Below, in pieces: positions 23,277 through 35,494 of a stretch of 52,767 nucleotides of DNA. Made by a program: the position numbers and the translations under genes. The stretch comes from Phoronis australis (Eukaryota > Phoronida > Phoronidae), in the NCBI GenBank assembly GCA_002633005.1, contig NMRA01000417.1, forward strand, positions 22,271-75,037, in the 5' to 3' direction. The notes beneath the pieces were generated by a model. It saw nothing but the letters and a program-made list of their open reading frames with translations, was not told the origin of the DNA and searched no databases. The number at the start of each line of letters is the position of its first letter. Position 1 is the stretch's first letter.

Positions 23277-23914
23277 TTTGGATTATGGAATTGGATGAAA
23301 TCAGCAAATGTAACTTATGGAACCGAGGTCAATAGATGCCACTCTGAGTATTTCGCCTCTGGAGTGAACCCCAGGGGAGGATGGGCCGGGCCCCTTGCCC
23401 CCCGCCCCGATAAATCGGCATATGAGTAAAACAAAGTCTATTTGTGATAGCCTGTCATGCAAAAGTAGCAAATTTATAAAATAATTGCTAACGGCATGTT
23501 GGGGTCACAGAGTGCATATGTCACTGGTCCGATGAATCCAATCAGCTATATCTGAGATTGTTCTCAAAATTGCCAAATTCAACCACTTTTTCGAGGATCC
23601 TACATATAATGTTTATCTTAAGTTGGCTGTGAACTGAGGGAGCCCCAAAATTTTAAAGATCTAACCTTCATGCAAAAGTAAGTGATGTTGAAAATATTCT
23701 GTCTATATGTAAATATTTGATTTGATTCTTCTTGAATGATGACCGTATGTTTTAGCTTACTGAGATTTAATGTCTTTTTCACTGTAATTTTCTAAGTACA
23801 TCCATGATAAAACACTCACCGCTTCATGGCATGTTCGCATTATCCAATCACACTTATAAGAGTGACTTCCTTTTTATTAAGTTCATCAATTTTAGACTAC
23901 TTATATTCTTAACC
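23277..23914. other. Flank of the gypsy remnant; no LTR identified
   Basis: A C/G-rich patch at about 23365-23412 (GGGCCGGGCCCCTTGCCCCC) resembles the edges of other dispersed elements. The remainder is AT-rich. I looked for a repeat shared with the left side of the gypsy remnant and found none. Confidence 0.4.
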
Positions 23915-24030
23915 ATGAACAGTTCATGAATACAAGAATACAAAAAGTTCATGAACAATTCATTTTCTTGGGTAATGAACTTCATGAATGTTCATGAATA
24001 TTTATGAATATATCATAGTTCATGAACTTC
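23915..24030. repeat. Cluster of TTCATGAA palindromes (second of two)
   Basis: GTTCATGAA, GTTCATGAAC, CTTCATGAATGTTCATGAAT and related words recur about eight times in 115 bases, as at 1083-1236. The cluster directly abuts the composite repeat that begins at about 24036. Confidence 0.6.
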
Positions 24031-24035
24031 ATTTC

Positions 24036-24679
24036 AAAATAAGCGCTCTTGCTGCATTGATATTGGTTTAGTTTATATTGAAAAAGACTGTAGCCTATTT
24101 CTTACTGAGTTATGACATCTAAGATCGTCGTATGAATGTTATCATCGTGCTCAACATCTCTATCATAATCGTCATCATTGTGATCCTCTCCATCGTCGTC
24201 TTTTCAGTTAATTTCGCCAAGTGTCGCTCTTCCGAGCGCTCTCGTTATTTGGCGAAATAAATTTCGCCTTATTTTGCCAAGTATGTTGTTTTGCCATAAA
24301 GTTTGCTTTTTGTTACTTGCCACCATCGTCATCATATCCGTCATCTTTGTCATCGTCTCTATCGTTGTCTTTTCTATTAATTTCGCCAAGTTTCGCTCAT
24401 CGGAGCGCTTTCATTTTTTTGTTTGTTCGCACTCTACAGGTCGCAATTTTCGTCCGATTCGCACGAAGTTTGCACACGACGTCTAGATCCTGAAGTCCTG
24501 GAGGCCTATTGTTTTTGGTCATGATCGGATTCAAAATGGCCAATGTTGCGGCCATTTTGTTTCCGATTTCAGATTCAAATGCTCATAGAGGTCACATTTT
24601 TCAACATACAGGGCTGAAAATTGGTACGTTTATTACAGCCCTCAAGTACTATAACTGCGCTGTAAATCAATAACTGTTG
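24036..24679. repeat. Composite dispersed repeat, copy 3 (tail then head), interrupted by a transposon
   Basis: A tail (GCTCTTGCTGCATTGATATTGG to TTTCGCCAAGTGTCGCTC) is followed directly by a head (TTGGCGAAATAAATTTCGCC, about 24249) and core start (AAAATGGCCAATGTTGCGGCC). The core is broken at 24679/24680 by the 4-kb TIR element and resumes at 28664 with AAGATGCCCGAAATATGGGCAA. Confidence 0.75.
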
Positions 24680-27600
24680 TAGTCTAGACGCATTTCTGGA
24701 AAATGTGCATGTTAGAGGCATTTTTTAGTAAAAGTGGAGAACCTATCTTTTTAGCATAATTATGGTGTGCTGATTTCGATTATGCCTGTTCCCAAGCTGG
24801 ATTTTGAGTTTTTGACCATCTAATTTGCATAAACAAAATGGCCGCCAAACCAACAAGATAAGAAACATTCGTAAGACCAGGAGTAAGATATGTGACGAAT
24901 AATTAGGAAATTATTGCTACAAAAACATAGTATAAGTTTGTTTAGATCACTTAAATTTAAGAGCATGTTAATGAACGTCATTAAATTCCCCAATTATGCT
25001 AATTAGCTTCCGCCATTACCAAAAAATTCAAATTTCGGTGTAACTTTATCAATTTGCAGGCAAACATGACAAATAAGGTGTCTATACCTATGTTTTGAAG
25101 GTCTAGAAAAATCATTATGACACATGTGAAGCTTTTTATTTCATCTTCACTAAGTTACAAATGCTCATTAATAAAGTCTGAGAATTAAATTAGAAATCAT
25201 AATTTTCAATGCCTTTTACGAACATTCAATTTTTTAGATAAGACATAAAAGTATTGTAAACATAACAACATGACTTTTAAATACTGTTGTAAAGAGATGC
25301 ATGGCCATATCGTCCCATTTTGGACAGGAACATGCCGTCCTCACAGTCGACCAAGCACTCTGCTGCAGAGTAGTGGAGCTTACGTGGTCGGTCCCAGAAT
25401 ACCAAAATATGTTAATACGGTACATCGTTTAGTGGTTCTTCACGTATCAGTGAACTGTATCAAGGCCATAGAAGATCACATGAGTGATTCCGGAGTAGCT
25501 GAGGTGTGTATAGAGAGTGCAGTACTTGGTCAAGACCTATGGAACTGGTCCTCAGTGGAAAGTCGTACAGCAAAGCTACAGTATGAGGGCACGCAAACTG
25601 TCTTTGCAAGCTCAGTGGCATCTCCTGCATGTGCCAAGCTTTCTCTCGTTTATTGCAGAAGCGACTGTCATGCTTGTATTACCAGTATGTCTGCAGATGA
25701 TGATCCACAGAAAATTCCGGAGTTTTTAACATTTCTCAATTAGGATAAGTTCAAGAAACTCCTGGGCATTTTGTCAACAGTAGTTCTGATGATGTGAATT
25801 TCAGCTTCTGGTGGAGTTACATGTACATGGTTCCAACATTGTTAAAGTACATGCTCTCAACGGGATGGTATTTTGGAACTGCATCTCTATTCATTTACTC
25901 TCGTGCTGCCCCACCGAATTATGCTTGAGTGGGATGCGGTCTTTTTAGCCGAGATGCATCAGCTTCCTCAGTCTGTTTGGTCAGAGTTTCAAGCAGGAAA
26001 TTTTGTACTCAAGTGATCTCCTCATATGCTCTGTCAGGTAGATTCTGACCAGTGGGTAAATAGGGCAGGCAAAAAGGAGGTGGTATCATCGGTAATGCCA
26101 AAACCTCGTCAGCTCTATGGAGGTGGACACTCTCATTTAATCTGAAATCTCATATAGCTGAACAAACTTACTGCTGTGGGAATACATAGTTTCATAACAA
26201 AGCCACGAGGCAACTGTCTAGAGTTCCCTTCTTTACGCATTCTATATGGATTGAAGGTCTTCTCGTCCGCAAGGCCTTAGCTGCCACAAAACCTTGTAAC
26301 AGCACTAATCCAAGAGTCACTTTTACATGCCAAGGAACTTGGACACGAACAAATTAAGAAATTTGTTCGAGACCGATTATCACTGAGCAATGCGATAATT
26401 CAGACATGTCAATTCACGCGCCTATGCGCAAAAATAATGCCCCAACATTTGCCAACTTATATGATGTGGTGAAACAAACCAAAGACAAAGACAAGAAAAT
26501 AGTTCTTAAGGCAGAGAGAGATATACTTCGCTGCCTAGCTACGGCTTATATGGCGGGTCGGCCAGTTGATTTGCCGTCTGTGCTCAAACGCGAGCTTCTT
26601 CCAGTCCATGTTTTCTTACAGAAACGAGTGGCACATTGCGCACTGGAGATAAATCTTCACTTGCCGAAGTATTAGTAGTTAACACATCGACTGTCCTAAA
26701 ACAATTCAACTTCATGGCACGCCCGCTTGCCTCATTATTGATGGCGAAGCATTGCTGGTAGCTCTTGGGAAGCTTGATGGTGATGTGACCTTCGAGAACC
26801 TGGCTGATTCATTCATGAAAACAGTGCTAAACACAGGATTTCGATATCATAAAATTGACATTGTATTTGACAGATACAGACAAAAAATTATGAAGTACTC
26901 CGTAGTAAAGGAATAGAGCAAATCGGGCGATTTTTGGAAGGCCGTGGTGTACCTCTTCCTCAAAACTGGTCAAATTTTGGGGCACTGGCTGAGAATAAAG
27001 CAGACCTAGCACATTTCTTGTCAGAGGAATTGTGTTTGTAGACGCCTGAAGATAAAGAGGTTATGGTTGCAGGAGGTTCAAAGATGAGCTGGAAGTCAAT
27101 TAAATCATCTAAGGATATGACTGATTTGAGGACTCTGAAATCCGCACATGAAGAAGCAGATGCAAGACTGGTACTGCACGCTGTCCACAGTCAGTCGTGT
27201 TTTCCAGGGACACCCGATGTTCTACTGCATCTGGTATCGCACTTCCAACAAATGCAAAGTGAGCATATCTGAATGATATCAGGCACATCAAAGAAATGAC
27301 GATATATACGTATTGAAGCACTTTTCAACAAACTACTAAGAGACTCAGCAACATCATTGTTTGCTTTTCATGCTGTGACCGGGTTTGGAACCAACTCATA
27401 CTTTTTTGCCAATCACATGAAATAATCTTCATGGAAGGTGTTCCTAGAGCATCACAGATTGCTTAAGAACCCCTGCATTGGTTAACTCAATGAGCAAATT
27501 ACGATGGCTTCAGAAGTATTTGTCTGCAGAATATACGACACGACCAAAACAGTCCTGTAGATGTAGCACGCCATTTACTACTCTCCAAGCCCGTGAACCC

Positions 27601-28663
27601 AGAAGTCCTTCCCGCAACGCTTAATGCCTGCCGTTTCCATCTGATGAGAGTGCATTACCAGGTCAAGGTATGGCGAAATGATCTCTTTTCCATACCTGAG
27701 CTCCCAGCACCCTCTGATATGGGAGGGACACACGAACTTATGCTTGCAGCCCATACTGATGACACATAGTTCTATCCCAGACAGCTGCCTAGAGATGGTA
27801 TTCTGTGCATGCCAGAAACAACGCAACAGCAGACAATGCAAATGCAAGAAATATGGATTTCAATGCATATCATTATGCTCATGCCAGCAGCACAATGATG
27901 ATCAGATTTCTTGTATGCAAACAGTTTGATTTGCCTGGCTTTAGGCATGTTAAAAAGTACCAATCATTGAATGCTAAAACTGTGTTCAACAGACCTGAAA
28001 ACAATTCATGCAACTGAGAATTTAATGTCTTCAATAACTTATATTGTTTTTTATGAATGGAAGATAACGGGATAGTGTGAACATTTGTCCTATTTTCCAT
28101 CAAAATAGTGACACCTTGCTTGACGAGCATTGCAGATTAAAGACTATTTTTTCCACATTATGTAAGTATACATCTATAACCCAATAAATATGAAATAAAT
28201 TGCTCTAAAAATGTCTTTAGCATGTTTGTTGACCATGAAAATATAAGTATAAACAACTCATTTTTCAAGTTAGCCTGCAGGAAAACAAACTTAAGACGCA
28301 AATTACACTGTATGGTAATGGCGGCACCTAATTTGCATAATTAGTTTTCAGAGTTGCATTTTTTAGTATTCATAAGTGATTTATTGCTCAAGAAGTATTT
28401 ATAAGAAGTGTACAGGTGAGACATTTCACCATTTTAAATGGTATATGGTGATTTCTATTACAAAAATACATCTGAAGTTGACAATTTGGCCGCCATTTTG
28501 TTTATGCAAATTAGATGGTCAAAAATGCAAAATTCGGCTTGGGAACAGGGTTAGTTGAATTCGCCGTACCCTGATTGTGTGAAAAAGTCTTGTTCCCAAC
28601 TTTTACTAAAAAATGCTTCTAGAACCTTATTCAGGGCTCTTTTCAGGAAATGCGTCTAGACTA
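24680..28663 (+). mobile_element. 4-kb DNA transposon with ~480-bp imperfect terminal inverted repeats
   Basis: The left end TAGTCTAGACGCATTTC (24680) is matched by the reverse complement at the right end (28663). Similarity of the two ends extends inward with mismatches to about 25165 and 28170, including GCATTTTTTAGTAAAAG, GACCATCTAATTTGCATAAA and CCGCCATTACC. The outermost TA on each side is a plausible TA target duplication, giving termini GTCTAGACGCATTT. The element interrupts a composite repeat whose two halves are recognisable outside it. It carries one decayed gene on the plus strand (25270-27930). Confidence 0.85.
25270..27930 (+). pseudogene. Decayed transposon gene of the EADxRLxLH / terminal Cys-cluster family
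   Basis: Fragments in three plus frames keep the order of a large uncharacterised protein family that I know from many invertebrate and some fish genomes. In order: VAEVCIESAVLG (about 25500), SYSMRARKLSLQAQWHLL, FWWSYMYMVPTLLKYML (about 25807), NRAGKKEVV, LIIDGEALLVALGKLDGDV, KIDIVFDRYR (about 26860), LPQNWSNFGALAENKADLAHFLSEEL (two pieces), HEEADARLVLHA (about 27150), then CACQKQRNSRQCKCKKYGF and CISLCSCQ near 27810-27890. The acidic EAD and DRY-type motifs faintly resemble PIN/FEN-like nucleases rather than a DDE transposase; that is inference. The AFTGCDT-type motif usual before the C-terminus is not clear here. Multiple stops and frameshifts make the copy inactive. Confidence 0.8.
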
Positions 28664-29855
28664 TTGGTCAAAGATGCCCGAAATATGGGCAATTGTGGCT
28701 GCGCACCTCAATTATGGGATAAAAACGTTTTCTGCTGTAGAGGACGCATTAATATCGGGTCAATTCCTTTGAAAATTTTGAGGTATTAGTTGTTGTTGAC
28801 GTGCTATTATTCAAAGGCAAAAAAGCGGAAGTCGCTATCAAGATGGCAGCTCTGGTGCATTTTCACCTACTTTCGATCGTTCTGCAGTTGCATTTCGAAC
28901 AAAAAGAGCAAATGACGTGGATTTTTTATGTGGACTCTTGAAAGTATACTCTTTCCAACGTTCTGCAACAATGTTTTTCTTCAACTTACTGTTTTTGAGT
29001 TATTTGACTTTAAATTTCAAAAAATTGCAAAATTTGAAATTTTTCCAAAAGTTTACACAATTTTGAAAAACTACCAGGTTAGATAGTTTTGAATGGGCTT
29101 TCAGACGATGTGTTCTATTTTTCGCTAAGACGTCTACTTTTTGAGTTATTCGAGATTTTATGATATTGCTGTTCCTTTGTTGACCGGTGTTGCTGCACTG
29201 TTGTTGGTTTATCTTCTATTGAACAAGACAGTAGCTAATATTTCTTACTGATTTCTGACATCTTCGCAAGTCATATGAATGTTACCATGTTGTTCACAAT
29301 CCCCACTATGGTCATCATAATCATCGGTGTCGTCATCTCCGGCATCGTCGTCATCTGCATCGTCTTCTTCTCAGTTAACTTCACCAAGTGTCGTTCAAGA
29401 CTGTATCCTCTTACTGATTTATTACATCTTCGCTAGTCATCTGGATGTCATTGTGTTGTTCATACTCACCGCCTTCATCATCATAACCATCATTGTCGTC
29501 GTTATCTCCATCGTCGTCTTTTCGGTTAATTTCGCCAACTGTCGCTCCTCCGAGCGCTGTCGTGTTTTTTGTTTCCCCAGCAGCCTTGAAAATTATTTGT
29601 TCGCACTCTACAGGTCGCAATTTTCATCTAATTCGCTCGAAATTTGCACACAATGGGTGTAGCCTGAAAATCCTTTAAGCATATTGTTTTTGATCATGAT
29701 CGGATTCAAAATGGCGGACGTGGTGGCCATTTTGTTTCCAATTTCAGATTCAAATGCGCATAGAAGCCGCAATGTTTGACGTACAGGGCTGAAAATTAGT
29801 ACGGCTATTATAACCAACAGGTACTACAATTGTGCCATCAGTCATCAACATCCCG
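28664..29855. repeat. Composite dispersed repeat, copy 3 core remainder, tails and copy 4 head
   Basis: After the transposon the core resumes (GCTGTAGAGGACGC, CAAGATGGCAGCTCTGG), then two CATC-rich tails (to about 29400 and 29540), then a new head (TTCGCACTCTACAGGTCGCAA) and core start with AAAATGGCGGACGTGGTGGCC at about 29709. It is interrupted at 29856 by a TTAA-flanked element. Confidence 0.75.
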
Positions 29856-31298
29856 TTAAGGATATTTCCAACCTTATTCACAAAAATTGGCCATTTTTAC
29901 AAAATTTCACTTGTGTCTAGCAAAATACCTTATCTTCATTCTTGGGGAACTTCAAATACGAAATATATACTGCTTAGCGAGAAAAAAAAGATTTAGCAGA
30001 ACCACCTTGGAACCGCACAACCACGTGGATATTTGTTTAGCACTTATCCAAGGTCAAAGGTTAAAGGGCTTTCAAGTAAATCGAGTCTCCCGCCAGGTAC
30101 AGAACAGCTTCGGTATACCTTCAGTCCTTTCATTCACAAATTCGCCATAACATTGAACCAACGAGGTGTGGTTATGATAGAATGGTGCTGGGGAAAACGA
30201 ATACAAAACGTAGTTTTTATCCTAAGGGAGTTATGGGTCTACATGCATACGACCGGTGACGTTGAAAACAAATGCTACGAGTTGCCTCAGGCCTCAGTCT
30301 GGTCATGAACACAGAAAGTTGTGAAAAGAGATAAATCATGCCCCTTATTCCTTAATTCAATTATTAAGTTTAAACATTTCGATGTTTCGATTTCATGTTA
30401 ACGACTTACTTTAACCACCAATTCAATTTTTGTTATCCATTTCTTACTTGGTTTGGTATCAGTCTCTCAGCACGTGACGTGTACAGGCTATGAACTGTGA
30501 CTTACTTTTCTAAGTAGGTCGTACAAAACGGCACAAGTTGGCTGCGAAAGATAGGTCTATTTGAGGTTTTAATGATATTTAAGTTAGTTACGCACTGCAA
30601 AATTATTTGACATTGTAAGAAAACATTGAAATAGGTGACATAGTTAAGGATTCTATAGGTTATGTACCGTATACCGAAAACAAGTTTTCACAGAATAATT
30701 AACCAAAGTCTTAGAGATTTTCACGTGCCCCAGTTTAATCGGCTTTTTCTCGGCTTTGGCAAATCGACTTTATTTGAACTTAGGAACACGAGTTCTCGAA
30801 AATGGCTCGATGGATTTCGCTGAAACTTTCCAAACTTAATATTTAGTCACCAGTCTCAAAAACGCTGTTAGGATTTTTGATATAAAAGCTTAGTTTTTGT
30901 GTAATGTGACAAAGACGAATACGACTTCAATTTTTTACAAAAATACCTTCCGTTTTGCGAGTTGATTTGTCATAGAAACCAAACGAACAAACTAATCGAA
31001 AATTCCTAACATCGTTTTTGAGGTAATTGATGAAGTTTTCATTTAAAAAAGGTTTCGTTAAAATCGACCGAGGGGTTATTTTGCTATGAATATACCTTTC
31101 TTAAAAATTAAATTTTTACTTAAAAAAGCTTTTTACGTAAAAATAATAATGACAAATAAATACAAAAAGTATATTTATATTTCCTGGTCTTTGTTCTTTC
31201 AGAAAATATTTACTTTTACTAGTAAGTTGACAATGCTTAGTTTTTTTGATATAAGTGTTAGAATGGAGGCCACTAAATAAGGTTGGACATAACCTTAA
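29856..31298. mobile_element. TTAA-flanked non-autonomous transposon, copy 1 (1.44 kb)
   Basis: It opens TTAAGGATATTTCCAACC and closes GGTTGGACATAACCTTAA, so TTAA lies at both ends. Flanks rejoin as a composite repeat (…catcccg + TTAA + agatggcgg…), as seen uninterrupted at about 32600. The inside is non-coding and matches copies at 33325, 43261 and 44261. TTAA targets are used by piggyBac and Kolobok transposases; the GG ends favour Kolobok, by inference. Confidence 0.85.
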
Positions 31299-32725
31299 AG
31301 ATGGCGGAAATATCGGCAATGGCGCATGTGCACCTCGATTTGTGCCCGAAATTATTTTCTCCTGTAGAGGGCGCATTGGCAAACCAATCATTTTCAAAGT
31401 TGTCAGTTGCTCGTTTCTTGTGGTTGGCTATTATTAAATTTTGATTAACCGGAAGTTGCTTTCAAGATGGCGGCTCTGGCGCATTTTCACCCATTTTTGA
31501 TTGTTCTGCAGTCACATTTTGAATGGGAAGAGCAAATGACGTGAATGTTTGCACGTGGATTCCTTGCAGTATGCTCTGTCAAAAGTTCTGCGACAACGTT
31601 TTTCTCAGTGTTAACGTTTTTTAGTTATTTGACTTAGAATTTCAAGAAAATGCAAAATCGAAACTTTTACCAAGTTTTGTGAAACTATATAGTTAGATAG
31701 AGCTTTGCACAGGCTTTCAGAAGACGTTTTCCATTCTTCGATACAACATCTACTTTTCGAATTATTTGAGGTTGTCTGAAAACGCTGTTTGTTTGTTGGC
31801 CGATTTTTCGAGTTATTTTGAATTTGAATTTCAAAAAAAATATGCAAAATTTATGGAATTTTGCGAAACTCAATTGTTAGATAGAGTTTTGAATGAGCTT
31901 TCATAAGATGTTTTTCATTTTTGGATTTGACATCTACTTTTTAAAATAGTCGAGATTTTCTGAAAACGTTCCTGTTGACTGATTTTTCTGCACTTTTGTT
32001 GGTTCACCGGCTACTGAACAAGACTGTTGCCTATATCATATGGATTTCTGACATCTATGTTGGTCATATGAATGTTATCACATTGTTCATCATCGCCACC
32101 ATCATCATCATATTTGTCGTCTTCGTCATCATCTCCATCGTCGTCTTTTCAGTTAATTTCGCCATGTGTCGCCTATTTACTGATTTCTCACATCTTCGCT
32201 AGACACATGATTGTTATAGTGTTGTTCATAATCTCCACCTTCATTGATAGAATCGTCGTCGTCAGCATGTCAATCGTCGTCCTTTTTTTGGTTGATTTCG
32301 CTCCTCCGAGTGGTTTGTTACCCTGACGGCCTTAAAAATTGTTTGTTCGCCCGATACACGTCGCAATTTTCGTCCTATCTCTGCGAAATTTGAACCCAAC
32401 CCGTAGGTTTTGAAGTGCTGGAAGCCTATTGTATTTTGTTATGATCGGATCCAAGATGGCCAACATGACGACCATTTTGTTTCCGATTTCAGGTTCAAAG
32501 ACTGAGAGACCGCATTTTTTAACGAACATGGCTGAAAATTGGTGTAAACATAGAAGTGGTTAAGTACTATCAATACTGCTGAAATCATGAACTTCAGGTT
32601 CAAGATGGCGGAAATATAGGCAATCACGCATGCACACCTCGATTTCGGGGTGAAAACGTTTTCTCCTGTAGAGGGCGCACTATAGGACCCATTCCTTCGA
32701 AATTTTTCAGGTATTAGTTTTGAAT
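31299..32725. repeat. Composite dispersed repeat, copy 4 core, tails, and copy 5 head and core
   Basis: The core resumes with AAGATGGCGGAAATATCGG, then CAAGATGGCGGCTCTGG at about 31464, two or three tails with CATC/CGTC tracts (about 32090-32150 and 32240-32280), a head at about 32335, and a core with ATCCAAGATGGCC, ACGCATGCACACC and CCTGTAGAGGGCGC near 32660. The array from 24036 to here, minus insertions, is roughly three tandem composite units. Confidence 0.72.
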
Positions 32726-33324
32726 GACAAGCTTTTATACATTGCAGCGGAACCGGAAGTGAAATTTGGCCATGTTATTGATACTGATGTTTTGCTAGGA
32801 ATGTATCATCTTTCAAATGTTACACAGAGCATTGCTTTCTACTTTCAGATAATGTACAGTTTTATAAACGGTAGATAATTAATATGCTGAAGTATGTAGT
32901 CCTATTTAATAAGCAAAGAGTTTTAAAAGTATATTCACTGAATTTTAGAACAGCATGAAGTTGAGCTGTACTGACGCTATGAGAGGTGATGGCTAGTGGT
33001 CTCATTGTACAGCCCCCCATTTCTATAAGCAGATACACTGCGTGTGGTAGACATACAAAGAGGATGTTATTTCAGTAAATTTTGTTATTTTCAAATATTT
33101 TTGTTCCATTTATTGATGATATTAGAATTATTTCAACTGTTTGGAAAAGCTTAATGAAATTTTGATAGAATAATAAGGGTATTAAGGCATTGTTAACTTG
33201 TTGGGGACTTCTGTATGTTTTTCAAAGAATTCAAGAATATCATTTTAAAGTCATTAACCAATTTTTGTTCTCTCCAAGTATTCCTTATTCTTATCAATCA
33301 TGCATTGATGTGAACATAATCCTC
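32726..33324. other. Unassigned AT-rich sequence
   Basis: No feature is recognised between the composite repeat and the next TTAA element. Confidence 0.4.
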
Positions 33325-34739
33325 TTAAGGTTATCTCCAACCATATTCACACAACGGGGCCATTTTTACAATATTTCACATGTCTAACAAAATACCTTAT
33401 CTTCTTTCTGGGGGAACTTCAAATACAAAATATATACTGTATATCTAGCAAAATACCTTATCTTCTTTCTGGGGGTACTTCAAATATAAAATAAAAACTG
33501 TGTAGTGAGAAAAAAATAACAGAACCACCTTGGAATGCACAACCGCGTGGACATTTGTTTACTACTTATCCGAGGTCAAAGGTTAAAGGGCTTTCAATCA
33601 AATCGAATCTCCCGCCAGATACAGAACAGCTTCACATACCCTCACTCCATTCATTCACAAAATCACCATAACATTGAGTCAACGAGGTGTACTTATGGTA
33701 GAATAGTGCAATGGAAAACGAAGACAAAACGTAGTTTTGATTCTAAGGGAGTTGTGCATCTACATGCGTACTACCGTTAATGCTACGGTCACTTCAAGCC
33801 TCCACACAGCAAGTTGTGAAAAGAGATTAATCCTAACCCTAATTCCTTCATTCAATTAATAAATTGACATCTCGTGCTAACGACCACCGATTCGATTTCT
33901 ATTATCCATTTCTTACTTGGTTTCGTATCAGTCTCCCAGCATGTGACATGTTCAGGCTATGTGTATGACAAAGAACTGTAGCCTGTTTACATGTAAAAGT
34001 AGGTCGAATGGCCCAAACAACAGTAGTTAGCTAGGGAACGGTATTGTAGTGAGTTGTTTTAATGATAATTAAGTAAATTACGCACTGCAAAATCAGTTGA
34101 CGTTGCGAGTGAATGTTGAAATAGCGAACATATTTAAGGCTTGTATAGGTTATATGTACCATAAACAAGTTTTCACCGAATAATTAACAGAACCAGTTTA
34201 ATCGGCTTTTTCTTGGCTTCGACAAATCGACTTTATTTGAATTTAGGAACAGGAGTTCTTGAAAACGGCTCCTTGGACTTCGCTGAAACTTTCCAGATTT
34301 AATATTTAGTTCAAAAAGGCTGTTGGATTTTCGATATAAAGGCCTATTTTTTGCGTATTGTAACTAAGACGAATACGACTTCGGTTTTTTACAAAGATAC
34401 CTTACGTTTTGCGAGTTGATTTGTCATAGAAACCAATCGAAAAGACTAATCGAAAATTCCTAACATCGTTTGGTGAAGTTTTCATTTAAAAAAGTTTCAT
34501 TAGAATCCACCAAGGGGTTATTGTGCTATGAATGTACCTTTCTTAAAAATGAAATTTCGACTCAAAAAACGTTTTTACGTAAAAATGATAATGGCACATA
34601 AATACAAAAAGTATATTTATATTTCCTGGTCTTTGTTCTTTCAGAAAATATACACTTTTACTAGTTGACAAATCTTTTTTTTTTTTTTGATATACGAGTT
34701 AGAATGGAGGCCACTAAATAAGGTTGGAGATAACCTTAA
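33325..34739. mobile_element. TTAA-flanked non-autonomous transposon, copy 2 (1.42 kb)
   Basis: It starts TTAAGGTTATCTCCAACC (33325) and ends GGTTGGAGATAACCTTAA (34739), a perfect 18-base inverted repeat that includes the TTAA. It has the same internal landmarks as copy 1: ACCGCGTGGACATTTGTTTA, GAGGTCAAAGGTTAAAGGG, CGAGTTGATTTGTCATAGAAACC. A ~60-bp piece (AAATACCTTATCTTCTTTCTGG) is duplicated near 33400-33480. No coding frame. Confidence 0.88.
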
Positions 34740-34996
34740 GGCATATGCATGAGACGAACTGCTAAATGAACCCAAGTTACAGTAATTAATCCACCATCAA
34801 CTTCAGGTATTAATGCTCCACGCTTTGTGTTAAAAAGATACTGAAGTCCTGTTACTAATATTTTTAAAACATCACCATGCATCAGAACCCTCAACAGCAT
34901 GGTTCAGAGAATAATTTTGTATAAGTTAGAGCGAATTCTAATTTAAAAAACAATTAAAATGCGTCTTTATGACAGTGATTAATGCTGTTTTAACCT
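34740..34996. other. Short unassigned spacer
   Basis: No feature is recognised. Confidence 0.4.
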
Positions 34997-35489
34997 CAGG
35001 GCTTGGAATTTTCCGCGGAAACGCGGATTTCCGCTTTTTTGAAATGTGCTTTCCGCTTTTTTTTATAATATTTCCGCGTAAAAAAATCGAATTTGATATG
35101 AAATTTCCGCGGCAAATTCCTTTCTTACCGCGGCGTTGCAGACGACGTTCACCTCGGAAAGCGGAAGTCTTTATGTTTTGGAGGAACGTAAATTGTCAAC
35201 ATTGCCGGGGCATCTGGGTAAAGCGTGGCCTGATTTTCAATGGCGGCTTGTGTTATTGTTAAGCGCGGCGACAAATACTACCGCTCTGCAGCCAAATTTG
35301 TGTGGGTTGGGAGTGTACGGGCGAGCGAAAAGAACGCAGACGCATGCTACTGATGGTGGTAACTTTTTTTTTTTTTTTTTTTTTAGTCCTCCCAATTTTT
35401 GTCGCGGAAAGGTTCACATTGACCATTTCAAAGGCTGGTTATGCCGTTAAAGTTTCCGCGTTACTCGTCATTGGTCATTCCAAGCCCTG
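34997..35489. mobile_element. CAGGG-ended hAT-like MITE, 493 bp, 5-bp target duplication
   Basis: It starts CAGGGCTTGGAAT and ends ATTCCAAGCCCTG (13-bp perfect inverted repeat), flanked by AACCT on both sides (34992-34996 and 35490-35494). The inside contains repeated TTTCCGCGGAAA/TTTCCGCTTTTT words near both ends. No transposase. The 5-bp duplication and CAGGG ends match the element at 17190-19379, so both probably used the same kind of transposase. A poly-T run lies at about 35363-35384. Confidence 0.85.
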
Positions 35490-35494
35490 AACCT

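Noticed and set aside
23277-23400. Primer binding site and 5' LTR for the gypsy remnant
   Set aside because: No clear match to a tRNA 3' end and no paired long repeat on the other side of the element.
29411-29620. Asp-rich minus-strand peptide (DDDGDNDDNDGYDDEGG)
   Set aside because: It is the translation of the CATC/CGTC-rich tail of the composite repeat, which recurs in several frames.
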